Source of the DNA: Senegalimassilia anaerobia JC110
GTDB lineage: Bacteria > Actinomycetota > Coriobacteriia > Coriobacteriales > Eggerthellaceae
DNA length: 64,000 nt
Assembly (NCBI RefSeq): GCF_000236865.1
Contig: NZ_HE611014.1
Location: 417,662-481,661 of the forward strand
Direction of reading: 5' to 3'
Shown: in pieces, positions 31,221 to 40,270 of the stretch
Layout: every line of letters starts with the position of its first letter
How positions within the stretch are numbered: position 1 is the stretch's first letter
Program-made: the position numbers and the translations under genes
Notes under the pieces: generated by a model
Told to the model about the DNA's origin: nothing
What the model saw: the letters and a program-made list of their open reading frames with translations, nothing else
Databases searched by the model: none

Positions 31221-31511
31221 GTGTTCAAGACGACCCAAAGAAGAAAGCGATACGACAGGCAGTTTAAGGTCTCGGCGGCAAAGGTGGTCCTGTCCGGGGA
31301 GATGACGGTCAAAGACCTATCGGAGGAGCTCGGCACAAAGGACTCGACGCTGAGAAGATGGGCCCGCGAATATGAGGAGATGGGAGACGACGCGTTCCCT
31401 GGAAACGGCTCTCCGAAGATCGACAAGGACTACGAGATCGCGAAGCTCAAGAAGAAGGTCGAGGAGCTCGAGCGCGAGAACGAGATGCTAAAAAACTCCG
31501 GGCTTTCTTGA
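31221..31511 (+). CDS. IS3-family transposase OrfA
   Basis: The 96-residue protein has the N-terminal helix-turn-helix of IS3 OrfA proteins (RRKRYDRQFKVSAAKVVLSG, then KDLSEELGTKDSTLRRWA) and a C-terminal leucine-zipper coiled coil (KLKKKVEELERENEMLKN). It starts with GTG at 31221. It appears intact and could bind the element's ends, although the partner OrfB is dead. Normally OrfA-OrfB is made by programmed -1 frameshifting. Confidence 0.85.
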   Translation: MFKTTQRRKRYDRQFKVSAAKVVLSGEMTVKDLSEELGTKDSTLRRWAREYEEMGDDAFPGNGSPKIDKDYEIAKLKKKVEELERENEMLKNSGLS

Positions 31512-31519
31512 GTCAAGAC

Positions 31520-32355
31520 CATGCGCGAGGTTCGGGTTCCTCGAAGAGCATAGGGGCGAGATCGGCCCCATCAAGAAGGCATGCGGGCTGATGAAGGTCT
31601 CGAATCCGGTTTCTACGAGTATCTCTCCCGGAAGAAATCAAACGCCCAGATAGAGCGAGCGGCACAAGGGCCGCTACGGCTGCCGGCGCATCGACCGCGA
31701 ACTGCGAAAAAGCGGCATCGCCGTGAGCGAGAAGCGCGTGCTCCATATCATGCAGAAGCTCGGGCTCGCCGGAAGGGGCGCGGCCCGAAAACGCCGCATC
31801 CAGAAGAAGGTCGAGCCGGGAGACCCTCGGCTGAACCTGGCAGAGCGCGCTTTCTCCGCTGGCGGGCGCGACAGGCTTCGGGCGGGCGGCATCGCCCACA
31901 TGCCCGCAAGAGAAGGGCGGCTCTATCTCGCAGCCGCGATAGACGCCTTCTCCCGCAAGGTCGTGGGCTGGTCGATGTCCGGGCGCATCGCCGAGAAGGT
32001 CGCGATCGACGCGATAGGGCAGGCGGTTGGCAGGGAGGGTCCGCCAGACGACGGCGGCCTCGTCTTCCATGACGACCAAGGCGCGCAGCACGCCTCCCGT
32101 TCCTTCCAGCGATGCCTGGACTCGCATGGCATAGCCCAGTCGGCATCAAGGCCCGGCACGCCGCCGGGCAACGCGGTGGCCGAGCCGTTCTTCAAGACGC
32201 TGAAAAGGGAATTGGCGGAAGAGAGGGGTTATGGGACGAGGGACGAGGCCGAGCAGGACATCTTCAAGCACATAGAGCCCTGTTGCAATATGGTGCGCAT
32301 ACATTCCGCCTTGGGCTACATGTCTCCAGTGGAATACGAGCGGCAATACGCTTGA
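31520..32355 (+). pseudogene. IS3-family transposase OrfB, frameshifted and inactive
   Basis: Similarity to IS3 OrfB runs through three frames: EEHRGEIGPIKKACGLMKVS, then GFYEYLSRKKSNAQIE, then from about 31660 HKGRYGCRRIDRELRKSG, which stays open to 32355. The catalytic core keeps the second Asp (FHDDQGAQ) and the Glu (NAVAEPFFKTLKRE). The first Asp, expected in a D-I-T type motif, reads GGIAHMP near 31886. Two frameshifts plus the missing Asp make it inactive. Confidence 0.8.
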
Positions 32356-32405
32356 GGATCCTTAAAAGAAAGTCCAGTTTATCCTTCCCACTCCAAGGAC
32401 GTCAC

Positions 32406-32740
32406 ATGTATTCGCACGAGGACAAGATGGGGGCGAACGAGCTCTACCTTAGATACCACCGGAGCACGGCGGCGGTCATAAACGAGCTCGGCTATCCTAA
32501 CTGCCAAACCCTCAGGCTGTGGTACATGGAGCTCGAGGAAAACGGGGGCTTGAGCCGAGGGTGCCACCAGCGCTATGATGATCTCCGGAAGAAAGCCGTT
32601 GACGACCGCTTCTTCGATCGCGGGGCAATGCTTCGCCCGCGCCGTCCGCCATCTCGGATATCCGAAATCCAAGGAATCGCTCGGAGAGATGAGTCCGCTG
32701 CGGTACAGGTGGTCGCTCAATCCAGCGGCATGAGCGCTTT
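32406..32740 (+). pseudogene. Second IS-element OrfA remnant (IS150 type)
   Basis: From ATG 32406 the frame reads MYSHEDKMGANELYLRYH, then INELGYPNCQTLRLWYMELE, typical of the repeated helix-turn-helix OrfA of IS150-like elements. After about residue 60 the similarity moves to another frame (CFARAVRHLGYPKSKESLGE), so it is frameshifted, and no OrfB follows. It abuts the right boundary repeat. Confidence 0.7.
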
Positions 32741-32797
32741 TGTATGGAAAACGTCAGCATCCCCCCCAATGCCGGGGTCATGGTTGACGGGTACAGA

Positions 32798-32966
32798 TGC
32801 CTAAGCTGTGACGAAGTTAGCCGAATATTGGATGCATTATTGCGCTTCCTTGATTCGTGCAATAGCATATTCAGCTACTGCTAATCACAACGAAATCGGA
32901 GTCGCATGTCTCGTCGCCAAGCTATCTCACGCATCCTCTTCATTTGCCACGGCAACATCTGCAGGT
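32798..32966 (+). repeat. Right 169-bp boundary repeat of the genomic island
   Basis: This is the partner of 27444-27612 (162 of 169 positions identical by manual alignment). Here the repeat runs on into the complete phosphatase gene, so this copy supplies the functional promoter and 5' end. Confidence 0.93.
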
Positions 32967-33457
32967 CGACCATGGCCCAGTTCGTGATGCAGGACCTGGT
33001 GAACAAGGCAGGGCTGGCCGACGTTCTGCGCGTCGATTCCGCCGCCACCACCAACGATGAAATCGGGCATCCGCCGCATCATGGCACGGTCGACAAGCTC
33101 AAGCAGGTGGGCGTGCCGGTGCTGCCGCATCGCGCCCGCAAGGTCCGCGCCGACGAGTACGACGAGTGGGACCTGTTCGTGTATATGGATGACGAGAACG
33201 AGCGCCATCTGAGTCGCATCTTCGGAAGCGACCCGGAGGCGAAGTGCGTGCGTCTGCTCGCGTTCGCGCCCGGTGCGGGGCTGGTCGGCGAGGACGGGAA
33301 GGTCTTGCCCGACGCGCAGGACGCCCATGCGATCGCGCAAGCCGGCGCGAATGCCGCCGACGTGGCCGATCCCTGGTTCACCGGCAACTTCGACGACACC
33401 TACCGCGACGTGTTGGCCGGCTGCAAAGGCCTTCTGACCTGGTGCCGGGCGCAATAG
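32906..33457 (+). CDS. Low-molecular-weight protein tyrosine phosphatase
   Basis: The 183-residue protein has the complete signature: P-loop CHGNICRS with catalytic Cys14 and Arg20, and the general-acid loop DPWFTGNFDDTY near the C-terminus. Such enzymes dephosphorylate protein tyrosine, often in exopolysaccharide control; some relatives reduce arsenate. It is longer than the usual 150-160 residues because of an insert around residues 110-145. Its first 20 codons and upstream region are duplicated at 27444-27612, making it the apparent insertion target of the island. A strong hairpin follows. Confidence 0.92.
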   Translation: MSRRQAISRILFICHGNICRSTMAQFVMQDLVNKAGLADVLRVDSAATTNDEIGHPPHHGTVDKLKQVGVPVLPHRARKVRADEYDEWDLFVYMDDENERHLSRIFGSDPEAKCVRLLAFAPGAGLVGEDGKVLPDAQDAHAIAQAGANAADVADPWFTGNFDDTYRDVLAGCKGLLTWCRAQ

Positions 33458-33575
33458 TGGGGAGTTTGCATACGCAGAAGGGCTTGCGTGCAAGGGGTCT
33501 TTTGGCAAGCGGGGAGACACGGGGCCAAAAGGTTGGGCGCAAAAGCCATCGCGCGTAAAGGGAAATTCCCGTAGA

Positions 33576-33611
33576 AACGGGGCCGTCGGCAGATATGCCA
33601 GCGGCCCCGTT
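33576..33611. terminator. Terminator between convergent phosphatase and flavoprotein genes
   Basis: AACGGGGCCG (33576-33585) pairs with CGGCCCCGTT (33602-33611), giving a 10-bp GC-rich stem usable by both strands. Confidence 0.7.
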
Positions 33612-33633
33612 CTCGTTCCTGCGAAATCGCTTT

Positions 33634-34284
33634 CTATGCTCGTTGCTTGCCGGTGAAGCGGTCGACGTCGATGCAGTAGATGTTTGCGCGGGCGAGCGCC
33701 TGGTCGGTGAAGTCGGTCGAGGCTTCGGGCGCCAGGTGCTGCATGATGCGCGTGAGGCCGTAGCGCTTCGCTTCGATCCCCTGGATGTGATGGATGGTGC
33801 CCGTGCCCATGATGGAACGGTACGCGTACGAATATGCGCAGGCGTACGTGCCTGTGATCAGGCCATCCTGCACATCCATCTCGATCGCCACGCGCGGCTC
33901 CCGGTTGAACGCGTCCACCTTTCGGCCGACGCCGGCCGAGTGCACCCACAGCGCCAGGCGCGGTGCGTCGGCGTCGATTTCCTCGGGGTCGGCCCAGTCG
34001 TAGCCGAAACTCATGGGCACGATGAACGGCCCCTCCTCGTCCATGCACGCGATGCGCACCGTCTGGCAAGCCTCGACCACCGAATGCAGTTGCGTGGTGC
34101 TGCGAAGCTGACGGCCCGCCTGTCGCATGGGGCGATGCGAAACGGGCATGGCGGCCTGCGCTGCGGCACTGGCCTGGGCCATGCCGGCGATTTGCTGTGC
34201 CTGCGCGGCTTGCGCCATGGCGGCGGCCTGCTGCTGCGCCGCTGCGCCCTCGGGATAGACGGCGGGGATGTTTTGCAAGTTCAT
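33634..34284 (-). CDS. Pyridoxamine 5'-phosphate oxidase-fold flavoprotein (NimA-like)
   Basis: The 216-residue protein has a split-barrel flavin-binding domain from about residue 65 on, with VRIACMDEEGPFIVPMSFGY typical of the NimA/PNPOx-like family, whose members reduce nitro compounds or bind FMN or haem. ATG 34284 with CAGGAGC upstream was chosen. The first 60 residues are an odd low-complexity segment of Ala, Gln and Met (AAAQQQAAAMAQAAQAQQ) not found in typical family members. It is a single gene on the minus strand. Confidence 0.8.
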   Translation of the reverse strand: MNLQNIPAVYPEGAAAQQQAAAMAQAAQAQQIAGMAQASAAAQAAMPVSHRPMRQAGRQLRSTTQLHSVVEACQTVRIACMDEEGPFIVPMSFGYDWADPEEIDADAPRLALWVHSAGVGRKVDAFNREPRVAIEMDVQDGLITGTYACAYSYAYRSIMGTGTIHHIQGIEAKRYGLTRIMQHLAPEASTDFTDQALARANIYCIDVDRFTGKQRA

Positions 34285-34572
34285 GTGTGCTCCTGTGGTG
34301 AAACGCCTGCGTTGTGCCGGCCGCACGAAGGGCGGCGCTTGTGTTTCTCACCATAGTACGTTCCATGGCGGCGGTTGTGCGCGGCGTTCGCCCAAAGCGC
34401 CAACAACACATGGTTGCGAAGGCGTGCACATCGGGAAACGGTGCGTTGGCGGTTTTTCCACGGTAAGTGAACGGCCCCGCGTTAAAAGCGCGCAAACGCA
34501 CGGAAGCCCTAAAACCAGTCGCTGCACCTGCTATGCTTTGCTACATGATGGAGAACGGCCGCGCGGCGGCAG

Positions 34573-35445
34573 GTGGCGAAGGAGTTGGCGCAGATGGTGT
34601 TGCCGGAGAACATGGAAGGCCTCCATGGCGGGGCAGGCGTCGGCGGGGCGGCTCCCGCAGGGGAGCCTCCTGCGCTTTGCGCGCTGGTCACGGGCGCGAC
34701 GGGCGGCATCGGCCGCGAGCTGTGCGCGCAACTCGCCCATGAATGCGGCACATTGGCTCTGGTGGGACGCGATCGGGGCAAGCTCGAGGAGCTGGCGAAG
34801 GACCTTGCCGAGCGCTTCGACGTTGACACGCACGTTTTCGTTGTCGACTTCGCGCGGCCGGGCGCCGTCGATGCGCTGGCGTCGCAGGTGCAGGCGGCGA
34901 ACCTGCAGGTGGAGACGCTCGTGAACAATGCCGGCTTCGGCTACGATGCGCCCTTCGCGGAAAGCAGCCTGGAACGCCAACGCGCGCTTGTGCAAACCAA
35001 CGACATGGCGCTCATGGAGCTTTGCCACGCGTTCGCGCCCGGCATGGCGGAGCGCGGGCATGGCGGCATCCTCAACGTGGCCAGCGTGGCGGGGTTCGTC
35101 CCCGGGCCGTACATGTCCACGTATTACGCCTCGAAGGCGTTCGTCCAGTCGTTCTCAAGCGCGCTGCATATGGAGCTGCGCCCGTACGGCGTGCATGTGA
35201 CCGCGTTGTGCCCCGGGCCTGTTCGCACGCCGTTTTGGGATAACGCCGACGCGGGCGGAACAGCGTTGGCGCGCATGACCATCAGCGCCCCGCGCGTGGC
35301 TCGCGCGGCTATCCGGGCCCTGGGCTGCAACCGCCTGCTGTGCTGCCCGGGCGTGCTGGCGAAGGTCATCGTGTTCGGCAGCCGCTTCGTTCCGCGCACT
35401 TGGGCCGCCGCCGCGGCGTCCGCCCTGCAAAAACCCGGAAAGTAG
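34573..35445 (+). CDS. Short-chain dehydrogenase/reductase
   Basis: The 290-residue protein has the classical SDR pattern: the cofactor motif TGATGGIG near residue 40, NNAG in LVNNAGFGYD near 118, the catalytic Ser in NVASVAG and the YYASK Tyr-Lys pair near 180. An NADP preference is suggested by the basic residue after the second strand (GRDRGK). Substrate unknown; the C-terminal hydrophobic segment resembles SDRs acting on lipophilic substrates. The frame opens with GTG at 34573; ATGs at 34594 and 34612 are equally possible starts. Confidence 0.85.
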   Translation: MAKELAQMVLPENMEGLHGGAGVGGAAPAGEPPALCALVTGATGGIGRELCAQLAHECGTLALVGRDRGKLEELAKDLAERFDVDTHVFVVDFARPGAVDALASQVQAANLQVETLVNNAGFGYDAPFAESSLERQRALVQTNDMALMELCHAFAPGMAERGHGGILNVASVAGFVPGPYMSTYYASKAFVQSFSSALHMELRPYGVHVTALCPGPVRTPFWDNADAGGTALARMTISAPRVARAAIRALGCNRLLCCPGVLAKVIVFGSRFVPRTWAAAAASALQKPGK

Positions 35446-35644
35446 CGGAGTCGTCCAGGTTCGCGCGCTTAGCAAAAGGAACTCTTGAACTCGGGTTTTC
35501 TGGCGTCGAACTCGCATGGGGAGAAGGGCCCGCGTTCGCGTGCATTTGGAGAAGGGTGATATGCCTTTCCGCCAGTATATGGTTAAATCAAAGGAACGGC
35601 TTTTTCGGCGGGCAATGCCGCCGTGTCAAACATAAAGGAGCATC

Positions 35645-37324
35645 ATGGCAGAGTTCATCTACCAAATGTACAAGGCGCGCAAGGCGCACGGCGACAAGGT
35701 CATCCTCGATGATGTCACCCTGTCGTTCTACCCCGGCGCGAAGATCGGCGTGGTGGGCCCGAACGGCATGGGCAAGTCCACGCTGCTCAAGATCATGGCC
35801 GGCATCGAGGAGGTCAGCAACGGCGACGCGCGCCTGACCCCCGGCTACTCGGTGGGCATCCTGCAGCAGGAGCCGCCGCTGGACGAGGACAAGACCGTCC
35901 TGGAGAACATCGAGATGGCGTTCGCCGACGTGAAGGCCAACATCGCCCGCTTCAACGAGATCGGCACGCTCATGGGCGAGCCCGACGCCGACTTCGACGC
36001 GCTCATGGAGGAGATGGGCAAGCTGCAGGACGCCATCGACGCGGCCAACGGCTGGGACCTGGACAGCCAGCTGTCCCAGGCCATGGACGCGCTGCAGTGC
36101 CCCGACCCCGACATGCCGGTGAACGTGCTCTCCGGCGGCGAGCGTCGTCGCGTGGCGCTGTGCCGTCTGCTGCTCGAGGCCCCCGACCTGCTGCTTCTCG
36201 ACGAGCCCACCAACCACCTGGACGCCGAATCCGTGCTGTGGCTGGAGAAGTTCCTGCATAAGTACCCCGGCGCCGTGCTGGCCGTCACGCACGACCGTTA
36301 CTTCCTGGATAACGTGGCCGAGTGGATCTGCGAGGTCGATCGCGGCAGCCTGTACCCGTACAAGGGCAACTATTCCACGTACCTGGAGACCAAGGCCGCG
36401 CGTATGGCGGGCCAGAAGCAGCGCGATGAGAAGCTGCAGAAGCGCCTGGCCAGCGAGCTCGAGTGGGTCCGCAGCTCCCCGAAGGCGCGTCAGGCGAAGA
36501 GCCGCGCCCGTCTGGAGCGCTACGACCAGATGGCCGCCGAGGCCGCGCAGTCCAAGAAGCTCGACTTCACCGAGATCCAGATCCCGGCCGGCCCGCGCCT
36601 GGGCGCCGAGGTCCTCAAGGTCGAGCACCTGCACAAGCAGTTCGGCGACCGTGTGCTCATGGACGACCTGTCCTTCGAGCTGCCGCGCAACGGCATCGTC
36701 GGCGTGATCGGTCCCAACGGCGTGGGCAAGTCCACCCTGTTCAAGATGATCATGGGCATCGAGCAGCCCACCTCCGGCAGCCTGAAGCTCGGCGAGACGG
36801 TGAAAGTTTCCTACGTCGACCAGGGCCGTGCGGGCATCGACGGCGACAAGAACGTGTGGGAAGTCGTCTCCGGCGGCCTGGACTACATGATGGTCTGCGA
36901 AACCGAGGTGCCCAGCCGCGCGTACGTGGCCAGCTTCGGCTTCAAGGGCTCCGACCAGCAGAAGCCCGCGGGCGTGCTCTCCGGCGGCGAGCGCAACCGC
37001 CTGAACCTGGCGCTGACGCTCAAGCAGGGCGGCAACCTGCTGCTTCTCGACGAGCCCACCAACGACCTGGACGTGGAAACGCTGTCCAGTCTTGAGGAGG
37101 CGCTGCTGCGCTTCCCGGGCTGCGCCGTGGTGACCAGCCATGACCGTATGTTCCTCGACCGCGTTGCCACGCACATCCTGGCGTGGGAGGGCACCGATGA
37201 GAACCCGGGCAACTGGCACTGGTTCGAGGGCAACTTCGAGAGCTACCAGAAGAACCGCATCGAGCGCCTGGGCGAGGAGGCCGCAAAGCCCCACCGCCTG
37301 CACCGCAAGCTGACCAGGGACTAG
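35645..37324 (+). CDS. ettA: Energy-dependent translational throttle protein EttA (ABC-F)
   Basis: The 559-residue soluble ABC-F ATPase binds the ribosomal E site and gates the first elongation steps according to ATP level. It has two nucleotide-binding domains: Walker A GPNGMGKST and GPNGVGKST, signatures LSGGERRRVALC and LSGGERNRLNLA, and Walker B LLLLDEPTNHLD and LLLLDEPTNDLD. The charged linker between domains carries RSSPKARQAKSRARLERY. Length and the N-terminal FIYQMYKARK match EttA, not antibiotic-resistance ABC-F proteins. AAAGGAGCATC precedes the ATG. Confidence 0.93.
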   Translation: MAEFIYQMYKARKAHGDKVILDDVTLSFYPGAKIGVVGPNGMGKSTLLKIMAGIEEVSNGDARLTPGYSVGILQQEPPLDEDKTVLENIEMAFADVKANIARFNEIGTLMGEPDADFDALMEEMGKLQDAIDAANGWDLDSQLSQAMDALQCPDPDMPVNVLSGGERRRVALCRLLLEAPDLLLLDEPTNHLDAESVLWLEKFLHKYPGAVLAVTHDRYFLDNVAEWICEVDRGSLYPYKGNYSTYLETKAARMAGQKQRDEKLQKRLASELEWVRSSPKARQAKSRARLERYDQMAAEAAQSKKLDFTEIQIPAGPRLGAEVLKVEHLHKQFGDRVLMDDLSFELPRNGIVGVIGPNGVGKSTLFKMIMGIEQPTSGSLKLGETVKVSYVDQGRAGIDGDKNVWEVVSGGLDYMMVCETEVPSRAYVASFGFKGSDQQKPAGVLSGGERNRLNLALTLKQGGNLLLLDEPTNDLDVETLSSLEEALLRFPGCAVVTSHDRMFLDRVATHILAWEGTDENPGNWHWFEGNFESYQKNRIERLGEEAAKPHRLHRKLTRD

Positions 37325-37349
37325 GTTAAGCGCGCAAACGCGAACGAAC

Positions 37350-37387
37350 GGCTCCCGCGACCCCAAAGGCCGCGGGAGCCTTTTTTT
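37350..37387 (+). terminator. Rho-independent terminator of ettA
   Basis: GGCTCCCGCG (37350-37359) pairs with CGCGGGAGCC (37371-37380), followed directly by seven T residues. It is a textbook intrinsic terminator. Confidence 0.95.
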
Positions 37388-37412
37388 GCGTTGCTGTAGC
37401 GGCGGCAAAAGA

Positions 37413-37447
37413 AAAGCGGGGATTCCGAGTGTTCGGAATCCCCGCTT
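37413..37447 (-). terminator. Rho-independent terminator of the PFL-family gene
   Basis: AAGCGGGGATTCCGA (37414-37428) and its exact complement (37433-37447) form a 15-bp stem with a 4-base loop. On the minus strand it is followed by CTTTTG. It lies 28 bp after the stop of the minus-strand gene. Confidence 0.9.
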
Positions 37448-37474
37448 GCGTTCGGGTGGTGCTTGCCGCGTCCG

Positions 37475-38839
37475 TTAGTTCTTCAGCGAGTTGATGGGGG
37501 CGGGCATGCGGCCGCCACGATGGGCGAACACGGTGCCGGCGTGGGTGTTCACGGGCATGACCGGCGCATAGCCGAGCAGGCCGCCGAAGTCCAGCTTGTC
37601 GCCGACCTTCTTGCCGATTGCGGGGATGACGCGCACGGCGGTGGTCTTGTTGTTGATCATGCCGATGGCGCACTCGTCGGCGATGATGCCGAAGATGGCC
37701 TCGACCGGCGTGTCGCCGGGAATGGCGATCATGTCCAGGCCGACGCTGCAGACGCAGGTCATGGCCTCGAGCTTCTCCAGGCACAGCGCGCCGGACTCGG
37801 CGGCGCGGATCATGCCGGCGTCCTCGGACACGGGGATGAACGCGCCGGACAGGCCGCCGACGCTGGAGCTGGCCATGACGCCGCCCTTCTTCACGGCGTC
37901 GTTGAGCATGGCGAGCGCGGCCGTGGTGCCCGGGCCGCCGCACTGGCCAACGCCGATGGCTTCCAGGATCTCGGCCACGGAGTCGCCCTCGGCCGGGGTG
38001 GGGGCCAGCGACAGGTCCAGGATGCCCTTCGCCACGCCCATGCGGCGGCTGGCCTCGCGGGCCATTAGCTCGCCGGCGCGGGTGATCTTGAACGCGGTGG
38101 CCTTGATGGCCTCGGCGATCTCGGTCATGTCGGCGTCCTTGGGCATGTTCGCCAGCACCTGACGCACGACGCCCGGGCCGGAAACGCCCACGTTGACCAC
38201 GGCGTCGGCCTCGCCCGAGCCGTGGAAGGCGCCGGCCATGAAGGGGTTGTCCTCGACGGCGTTGCAGAACACCACCAGCTTGCCGGCGGCGATGCAGTCG
38301 CGGTCGGCGGTCAGCTCGGCGCACTGCTTGACGATGCCGGCCATCTTCAGCGCGGCGTCCATGTTGATGCCGGCGCGCGTGGAGCCGACGTTGACGCTCG
38401 AGCACACGCGCTCGGTGGCGGCAAGCGCGTTGGGGATGGAGTCCATCAGCTTGTTGTCAGCGGCCGATGCGCCCTTGTGCACGAGCGCGGAGAAGCCGCC
38501 CACGAAGTCGACGCCCACCTCGGCGCCGGCCTTGTCCATGGCCACGGCGATGCGCGACAGGTCGGTGTCGGGCACGGCGGCGCAAATCTCGGCGATGGGC
38601 GTGACGGAGATGCGCTTGTTCACGATCGGGATGCCGAACTCGCGCTCGAGCTGCTCGGCGGTGGGCACCAGCTGCTCTGCGGCCTTCGTCATCTTGTCGT
38701 ACACCTTGCGCGCCATGGTGTTGATATCCGAATCCGTGCAGGAGCGCAGGTTCAGGCCCAACGTGATGGTGCGGATATCCAGGTGCTGCTTGCTGACCAT
38801 GGCAAGCGTTTCGGCGATTTCTTCCGGGGTGATTTGCAT
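37475..38839 (-). CDS. PFL family protein (DUF711/UPF0210)
   Basis: The 454-residue protein belongs to the DUF711/UPF0210 family, related in fold to pyruvate formate-lyase-like proteins but of unknown biochemical role. Family segments include [15 protein letters not shown] near residue 20, [16 protein letters not shown] near 115 and [13 protein letters not shown] near 370. In many genomes it follows a small ACT-domain gene (UPF0237); here that partner is absent and the upstream neighbour is metQ, with its own terminator between. Confidence 0.88.
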   Translation of the reverse strand: MQITPEEIAETLAMVSKQHLDIRTITLGLNLRSCTDSDINTMARKVYDKMTKAAEQLVPTAEQLEREFGIPIVNKRISVTPIAEICAAVPDTDLSRIAVAMDKAGAEVGVDFVGGFSALVHKGASAADNKLMDSIPNALAATERVCSSVNVGSTRAGINMDAALKMAGIVKQCAELTADRDCIAAGKLVVFCNAVEDNPFMAGAFHGSGEADAVVNVGVSGPGVVRQVLANMPKDADMTEIAEAIKATAFKITRAGELMAREASRRMGVAKGILDLSLAPTPAEGDSVAEILEAIGVGQCGGPGTTAALAMLNDAVKKGGVMASSSVGGLSGAFIPVSEDAGMIRAAESGALCLEKLEAMTCVCSVGLDMIAIPGDTPVEAIFGIIADECAIGMINNKTTAVRVIPAIGKKVGDKLDFGGLLGYAPVMPVNTHAGTVFAHRGGRMPAPINSLKN

Positions 38840-38928
38840 GATGCTGTCCTTTTAACGGGCGATTCTTTTGCAACAGGATAGCAAATTGCAGCCGCATTGG
38901 TCGGGCAGGGGAGCCTTTGGGCAACGAA

Positions 38929-38952
38929 AAAGCGGGCCCGTGGGCCCGCTTT
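38929..38952 (-). terminator. Terminator of metQ
   Basis: AAAGCGGGCCC and GGGCCCGCTTT form an 11-bp stem with a two-base spacer. On the minus strand it is followed by TTCG after a T-run, 24 bp past the metQ stop. Confidence 0.85.
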
Positions 38953-38975
38953 CGCGATTGGTTCGTTGTTGCGGC

Positions 38976-39818
38976 TTAGAAGACCGGGACGACGGCGCCC
39001 TCGTAGGTCTTGTTGATGAAGTCGCGCACGGCGTCGGACTTCAGGGCCTTGGCCAGAGCCTGGATCTTCTCGGAATCCTGGTTGCCGTCCTTGACGACCA
39101 GCACGTTGGCGTAGGTCTCGGCGGCCAGGGAGTCGGTGGCCTCGACGGCCAGGGCGTCCTTCTCGACGGACAGGCCGGCGGCCTGGGCGTAGTTGCCGTT
39201 GATGCAGGCGATGTCGACATCCTTCAGGGCGTTGGGGATGTTGGCGGCCTCAAGCTCCTTGATCTGCAGGTTCTTGGGGTTCTCGACGATGTCCTTGGCG
39301 GTAGCGGTGATGCCTGCGCCGTCGGCCAGCTTGATCAGGCCCTCCTGCTGCAGCAGGAGCAGGGCGCGAGCCTCGTTGGTGGTGTCGTTGGGCACGGCGA
39401 CGGTTGCGCCGTCGGCCAGGGCGTCAAGGGAAGCGGTCTTGCCGGCGTACAGGCCGAAGGGCTCGAAGTGGATCGGCTCGACGGAGACCAGGTGCGTGCC
39501 CTTCTCCTCATTGAAGGAATCCAGGTAGGGCTGATGCTGGAAGTAGTTGGCGTCGACCTCGCCCTCCTCGGTGACCGTGTTGGGCTGGATGTAGTCGGTG
39601 AACTCCTTCACCTCGAGCGTGTAGCCCTGCTCCTTGAGCTGATCGGCCACGGCGTTGGTGAGGATCTCGGCGTGCGGGGTGGGGCTTGCGGCGACGGTGA
39701 TGGTCTTGTCGTCGGAGCCGGAGTTGGAACCGGAGCCTGCGCAACCGGCCAGGACGCCGGCGGCCAGGACGCCTGCGGCGGCGAACGCCGCGAGCTTCTT
39801 CAGTGCGGACTTCTTCAT
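38976..39818 (-). CDS. metQ: MetQ/NlpA family methionine-binding lipoprotein
   Basis: This 280-residue protein is the substrate-binding lipoprotein of a methionine ABC importer. It has a lipoprotein signal with LAGC (Cys26), a Ser/Gly linker, and the NlpA-family core: TVAASPTPHAEIL, the DYIQPNTV segment, QHQPYLDSFN and VAVPNDTTNEARALLLLQ. ATG 39818 with GGGAGGGAG upstream was chosen over the longer open frame. The usual metN and metI genes are not adjacent, so the permease must be encoded elsewhere. A clear promoter lies upstream, with the direct repeat GTGACGCC in the leader. Confidence 0.92.
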   Translation of the reverse strand: MKKSALKKLAAFAAAGVLAAGVLAGCAGSGSNSGSDDKTITVAASPTPHAEILTNAVADQLKEQGYTLEVKEFTDYIQPNTVTEEGEVDANYFQHQPYLDSFNEEKGTHLVSVEPIHFEPFGLYAGKTASLDALADGATVAVPNDTTNEARALLLLQQEGLIKLADGAGITATAKDIVENPKNLQIKELEAANIPNALKDVDIACINGNYAQAAGLSVEKDALAVEATDSLAAETYANVLVVKDGNQDSEKIQALAKALKSDAVRDFINKTYEGAVVPVF

Positions 39819-39877
39819 GTAGGGTCTCCCTCCCATCGATTTGCGCCTGGGCTGCACCGCGAGTTTGCGGGCGGGCA

Positions 39878-39931
39878 GTGACGCCTTGTTTTGCGTGACG
39901 CCTAGTATACCGAGCGGGGATTTTTGGGCAA
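39878..39931 (-). promoter_or_regulatory. metQ promoter and paired GTGACGCC repeat
   Basis: On the minus strand TTGCCC (39926-39931) and TATACT (39904-39909) are 16 bp apart. Two direct copies of GTGACGCC (39878-39885 and 39895-39902) lie at and just after the expected start site, where a repressor could bind. The rest of the 452-bp gap to 40270 holds no gene; I could not fold a SAM riboswitch in it. Confidence 0.6.
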
Positions 39932-40270
39932 TAGCTTTGCTCATACGAAAAGACGGGCGGAAGCTATCTGTGAAAACGATAACCCAGTCGGCTATGATGT
40001 AGAACGGGGTGAGCGGTGGCAGGGCGACCGCCATCGGCATCGCGGCACTGAAAACCATACCGTTCATCTATATATATGTAGAGGTTGCGGGACTCGTTTG
40101 CAGGCGTGCTGCGCTCGTTGCTTCCCGATTGCGCGGCCGGTAAAATAATCCTATTGAACACTTTGTCCATTATTGCTCGCGTTGTTTAAAACACGTGAAA
40201 CAGCGCCGCCGGCCGTCACGATCCGAGCCTGCGCGCATTCGCAACCCGCGTACGCAAGGAAGGGGGGCAT

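Larger units (their letters stand above)
31192..32382 (+). mobile_element. Degenerate IS3-family insertion sequence
   Basis: Matching ends AACTGGAC (31194-31201) and GTCCAGTT (32372-32379) are inverted and bracket an orfA-orfB pair. OrfB is frameshifted and lacks one catalytic Asp, so the element cannot move by itself. No clear target duplication is visible. It lies inside the right part of the island. Confidence 0.75.

Noticed and set aside
39819-40270. SAM riboswitch upstream of metQ
   Set aside because: The transcribed leader is only about 78 bases and shows no S-box core; a promoter and direct repeats explain it better.
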